This document shows positions 60,638 to 64,000 of a stretch of DNA of 64,000 nucleotides, piece after piece. The stretch is from Pantanalinema rosaneae (GTDB lineage Bacteria > Cyanobacteriota > Cyanobacteriia > Leptolyngbyales > Leptolyngbyaceae). The stretch lies in NCBI RefSeq assembly GCF_050753385.1, contig NZ_JBLZFZ010000011.1, positions 62,001-126,000 of the forward strand. Reading direction: 5' to 3'. The position numbers and the translations under genes are program-made. The first letter of the stretch is position 1; each line of letters begins with the position of its first letter. The notes below the pieces were generated by a model, which did no database searches, was not told where the DNA came from, and worked only from the letters and a program-made list of their open reading frames with translations.

Positions 60638-62952
60638 GCCACTGCCTCTGCTGTTAGGGTAAAGTAGAACGTTGTCCCCTGGGTAGGAACGGATTCAACC
60701 CAAATTTTACCGCCATGCCGCTCCACAATTTTGCGGACAATCGTCAGCCCGGCCCCAGTGCCTCCACCAAATTCATCCCGTCCATGCAAGCGGCGGAAGA
60801 TCTGAAAAATTTTCTCCTGATGCTCCTGGGGAATTCCAATGCCATTATCGCGAACGTAGAAGGTATGAGGAGATGAGGGGGGTGGGGAAGATAGGGAGGA
60901 TGGGGACGCTACAGAACTGCTTCTGTCTCCTCCATCTCCCCTATCTTCCTCATTCTTCTCGATAAAGCCAATTTCCACCCACTTATCGGGCTTATCGTTG
61001 TACTTAATGGCATTGCTAATTAAGTTGGTAAACAGTTCGTTCACCTGGGCACGATCGCACTCGATCCGGGGGAGAGGATGGGGTATCCGAAATTCAAGTT
61101 CACTTTGAGGTCGAGCGATCGACAGGGTCGCAATCACCTGCTGCACTAACTCATCCAGATTCACCGATTGTCGCATCAGTTCAGCCCGTCCCAGGCGAGA
61201 GAAATGCAACAACGAATTGATCAAATCTTCCATGCGTTGGGTCAGGCGCACCAGGGTTTGCAGTTTGGTAATTCCATCCTCATTTAATGTTTCTGCATAA
61301 TCCTCCATTAGGAAATTGGCATAGTTGTGAATTCCCCGTAGCGGTTCTTTCAGATCGTGAGACGCAATGTAGGCAAAGGCATCCAGTTCTTCATTGCTAC
61401 GCTGTAATTCAACGTTCATTGATGCCAATTCCTCGGCCTGCCGCAGCACAATGCCAATGATCAAGCTACGCAGTTCGACGATCACTGCCACTTCACAGGC
61501 TTTCCAGGGCAACGCAGACCCTTGCACTGTTTCCTGCCACAATTGGAAGGATTTACGTGGCGATATCTGCAAACTACCATCATCCTGAATTTCTATAGGC
61601 TTGTTGGGATTACCACCCCAGTTGACAGTTTGAATTACCTCTGGTCGAAACCACAGCATGTAGTTGCTATGAATGCGCGAAATCTCTAGCGCTAATACTC
61701 CACTGGCGATCGCCTGAAAGGACTCCGCCGCCGGGTAGTGTTTGGGCAGCGATCGCGTTTCAAAAACACTATGCTCTAAACGGGGTTGAATCCAATTCCA
61801 TAAGGCAGGGATTTCGGCTTCAGGTGGCGTTTCACCCACACAAATACAGCGATCGCCACTACACACGACTGCCCCCGTGGCATTCACCAGATCCAGTAAT
61901 TGCGTGTTTAGTTGCTCCACACCCTTCAGAAAATGATCCGCCTGGGACAAGGTTTCCACAAATTGAGTTTGCAATGACTTCAATTGCTGCCTGTACTCGC
62001 TATCAGCCCCCCTTTCCTTACTGACCAGCTCTGCTGACATCACCTGTCCGATAAATTCACAGACTGTGCGGATATGGTAAGGAATATATTTGGGCGATGA
62101 ATGATGACAGGCGATTAATCCCCACAACTTCTGATCGTGCAACAGGGAAACGGACATGGAAGCCGTCACCCCCATATTGTGCAGATACTCTAGATGGATG
62201 GGAGACACACTCCGTAAGGCGGCCAAACTGAGATCGAGGGATTGGTTCGTGAGGGGGTTATTCGCTGGGATTAAAGCAACGGGCTGGTAGTGAGCATCTG
62301 GAATCAGCCGCAGCCAGTTGAGGGTGTATAACTGGCGGGCTTGCCTGGGAATATCGGAGGGGGGATAGCGTAAATCCAGATAGGGTGTTTCCTGATCCGT
62401 GTCCTCCGCAATCACCATGCCCGCGCCCTCGGGGTCGAATTGGTAGACCATGACCCGATCGAAGCCCGTGATGCGGCGGATTTCCTTCACGACAACCCGA
62501 CACATATCCTGTAAGGTTGGGGCTGTTTGAATCCGGGTAATGGGTTCTTTAACCTGGTGATAGAAATCAAAAAAATTTGGTTTCCCTGTGCTAGTCCTGG
62601 GTTCCAGTTCCAGCAGCACTACACCATCCCGACGATGGACAATCCCATCGAACTCAATTCTTTGCTCCGAGCAGACGATCGATAGATTTAGAGGATTGAC
62701 ACGCTCAAAGTCTTCGGTCAAGCATTGCTGAATCTGCTGAGTTTGTAGCTCATTCAGTAGGTCTACAAGGGGTGTCCCTAGCAGTGTCTCCGGTATGCGA
62801 CCTATGACCTCCTGAGTATTGCTGCTCACCTGAATGATATTGAGATCCGGAGCTTGTAAAACCAGGAGTACCCCATGCGGCTGAATTTGCCCTGGAATAT
62901 GAATTGGTTCGCGATCGCAGTTCGTTAAGTCAACACCAGTTAGATCAGTCAT
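60634..62952 (-). CDS. Phytochrome histidine kinase, CphB/bacteriophytochrome type
   Basis: The 772-residue protein has PAS-GAF-PHY sensor and HisKA/HATPase output (His532 in IASHDLKEPL). The GAF contains PPSDIPRQAR, as in phytochromes. In Cph1-type proteins the bilin Cys sits before the conserved His. Here that position is Ile252 (VSPIHLEYL). An N-terminal Cys12 (LTNCDREPIHIPG) is present instead, which is the biliverdin site of bacteriophytochromes and CphB. It is thus likely a far-red biliverdin-type sensor. A Ser/Pro-rich loop (about 670-690) in the ATPase domain comes from a hairpin in the DNA (60886-60949). Confidence 0.92.
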   Translation of the reverse strand: MTDLTGVDLTNCDREPIHIPGQIQPHGVLLVLQAPDLNIIQVSSNTQEVIGRIPETLLGTPLVDLLNELQTQQIQQCLTEDFERVNPLNLSIVCSEQRIEFDGIVHRRDGVVLLELEPRTSTGKPNFFDFYHQVKEPITRIQTAPTLQDMCRVVVKEIRRITGFDRVMVYQFDPEGAGMVIAEDTDQETPYLDLRYPPSDIPRQARQLYTLNWLRLIPDAHYQPVALIPANNPLTNQSLDLSLAALRSVSPIHLEYLHNMGVTASMSVSLLHDQKLWGLIACHHSSPKYIPYHIRTVCEFIGQVMSAELVSKERGADSEYRQQLKSLQTQFVETLSQADHFLKGVEQLNTQLLDLVNATGAVVCSGDRCICVGETPPEAEIPALWNWIQPRLEHSVFETRSLPKHYPAAESFQAIASGVLALEISRIHSNYMLWFRPEVIQTVNWGGNPNKPIEIQDDGSLQISPRKSFQLWQETVQGSALPWKACEVAVIVELRSLIIGIVLRQAEELASMNVELQRSNEELDAFAYIASHDLKEPLRGIHNYANFLMEDYAETLNEDGITKLQTLVRLTQRMEDLINSLLHFSRLGRAELMRQSVNLDELVQQVIATLSIARPQSELEFRIPHPLPRIECDRAQVNELFTNLISNAIKYNDKPDKWVEIGFIEKNEEDRGDGGDRSSSVASPSSLSSPPPSSPHTFYVRDNGIGIPQEHQEKIFQIFRRLHGRDEFGGGTGAGLTIVRKIVERHGGKIWVESVPTQGTTFYFTLTAEAVA
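60886..60949. repeat. Imperfect palindrome inside the phytochrome gene
   Basis: GGAAGATAGGG near 60886 is mirrored by CCCCTATCTTCC ending at 60949, with GGATGGGGAC and GTCTCCTCCATC nested inside. The 64-base hairpin encodes a Ser/Pro-rich insert in the ATP-binding domain of the kinase. Its length and frame leave the gene open. It may be a small mobile repeat inserted in a coding region. Confidence 0.7.
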
Positions 62953-63243
62953 CTCATCAATCGTGCTCTACCGCACTCCTCAAATTTGGTCAAGCTGCTG
63001 AAAATAACGAGTAAGCACGTTAGAACCCATAAACTATAGTTAACTATTTATATCCTCAGAGTTAATTCTACCAATGTGGCGCTGAAAAGACAGCCGGATT
63101 CCGACTCATTCCGGTCTGTGAGTATTCGTGAAAACACTCAAGGCAGAAGGGTCATCATCAGCCAGTAAATGTGAGCGTGATTCACCGCCGCCGCTCTCAA
63201 CTCTGCTTCCAGTTCTCCGTTACCGACAAATAGTAATGAAACA

Positions 63244-64000
63244 TCAGATAAGTTCGCTGCTAAAAAAGCTTGTAACAGATCCAGGGGTCGGTTTTTGGCA
63301 ATCAATCGATTTCAGCTTGTTGTTGGATGTACTGTTCGGTTGTATGACCTGTTCAATAATATCGGCGGCTCGTTGGACTCCTCCCGCTTCCGCGATCGCC
63401 TGTTGCATTCTTTGCGCGTTCTGGGTGTAGGACGGTTCCGTGAGTACCCGTTGAATTTGCGATCGTAGCTTAGCGACCCGTAACTTGGAAACTGGAATGA
63501 CTTCTCCAGTACCAGTCTGGCGAATTCGGGCACTATTGCCGGGTTGCTCGAAGGTAATGGGAATGGCAACTAATGGCACTCCATAACTTAACGAGTCCAT
63601 CACTGTATTCATGCCACCGTGGGTAATCGTTAGACTCGCTTTAGCAATCACCTCTTGTTGCGGCGCATATTCCACCACTAATGGCTGACCTGGAAGGGCT
63701 TGCACCGCATCGGGACTCATACCCCCCCCATGGGTAATCACCAGTTGCACATCCAAATCCTCGCAGGCTGCCGCGATACAACCAAACACATCCTGTTTCG
63801 TATTCTGTACACTGCCTAATGAGGCATAGATTAGCGGTTGTCCGGTTAAGCGCTCAAACGGAAACGGTACAGTCTGAAGCGATCGATTCCGTAAGGGTCC
63901 CACATAATGCAAATGGGGAGGCAGGTCAGGGCAGGGAAACTCAAAGGCGGCAGGCTGTTGGCTGATGTGAGCTAATCGCGTATTTGAGGCATAAATATGG
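63244..64000 (-). CDS. MGT/UDP-type glycosyltransferase, 5' end outside the window
   Basis: The frame is open to the right edge of the window, so the start is not seen. The visible C-terminal part has the nucleotide-sugar region of GT1 enzymes: YASLGSVQN, VEYAPQQEVIAKA, THGGMNTVMDSLSYGVPLV and FEQPGNSARI. These enzymes transfer sugars to lipids, carotenoids or small molecules. The frame continues through the predicted upstream part (HISQQPAAFEFP). The 291-base gap between it and the phytochrome start shows nothing I can name. Confidence 0.9.
   Translation of the reverse strand, partial: HIYASNTRLAHISQQPAAFEFPCPDLPPHLHYVGPLRNRSLQTVPFPFERLTGQPLIYASLGSVQNTKQDVFGCIAAACEDLDVQLVITHGGGMSPDAVQALPGQPLVVEYAPQQEVIAKASLTITHGGMNTVMDSLSYGVPLVAIPITFEQPGNSARIRQTGTGEVIPVSKLRVAKLRSQIQRVLTEPSYTQNAQRMQQAIAEAGGVQRAADIIEQVIQPNSTSNNKLKSIDCQKPTPGSVTSFFSSELI

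Noticed and set aside
63128..63430. Plus-strand ORF before the phytochrome
   Set aside because: It overlaps the glycosyltransferase gene on the other strand, which has clear GT1 motifs, and its own product has no pattern.

Overview
The window looks like part of a cyanobacterial chromosome. It has many GCGATCGC (HIP1) palindromes. At the right end it has a plant-type phytochrome, an Rcp-like response regulator and a GAF-containing hybrid kinase, and many genes keep the style of filamentous cyanobacterial plasmids or islands. Genus cannot be fixed from the sequence alone. Almost all of bases 1-57258 reads as an integrated mobile element that carries a defence island. It ends at a 47-base 3' fragment of a tRNA-Val(CAC) gene (57212-57258), the usual footprint of tyrosine-recombinase integration. 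The left end lies outside the window.

Region 1 (1-21.2 kb) is a decayed conjugation module. It holds a frameshifted MobF relaxase behind a hairpin-rich, oriT-like leader, a three-gene minus-strand cluster of two kinase-like proteins and a membrane Cas4-like protein, and small DNA-binding, NYN and ParA-like genes. A TraD/TraG-like coupling protein is split cleanly by an IS21-family element (10992-13662, target duplication TTTAT). Further right are membrane and hypothetical genes, a second IS that cuts into small and pentapeptide-repeat genes, a ribbon-helix-helix protein and RadC. No mating-pair-formation (VirB4-like) genes are visible.

Region 2 (21.3-50.3 kb) is the defence island. A CBASS pair comes first: a CapV-like patatin broken by two ISs with clean target duplications, then an intact CD-NTase. 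Next is a six-gene minus-strand operon (40291 to 26150): SNF2/DUF3883 helicase, DUF1156 DNA methylase, a VapBC-like toxin-antitoxin pair, a Swt1-HEPN/DUF499 ATPase, and a roughly 1180-residue protein with a predicted PD-(D/E)XK N terminus. It resembles BREX type 3-like sets but has no PglZ. An XRE regulator and ImmA-type protease sit between this operon and a divergent run on the plus strand. That run contains a ubiquitin-like conjugation operon (double ubiquitin-like protein, E2 without cysteine, JAB-E1 fusion, DUF6527-like protein) followed by Qat genes (QatA KAP ATPase, QatB, QatC QueC-like). QatD (TatD-like) is present but convergent, tail to tail with qatC, and lies behind a YhcG-type nuclease.

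Region 3 (50.3-57.3 kb) has the tyrosine recombinase, a multi-pass membrane protein and a set of small island-type hypothetical genes. Region 4 (57.3 kb to the end) is ordinary chromosome: a minus-strand operon of phytochrome, response regulator and hybrid histidine kinase, and part of an MGT-type glycosyltransferase.

The strongest candidates for new biology are the methylase/ATPase/helicase operon with its large nuclease-like protein, the ubiquitin-like operon fused in line to Qat, and the kinase/Cas4-like cluster. The recurrent theme is that IS elements and small indels have hit the transfer genes and the CBASS effector, while the other defence genes look intact.
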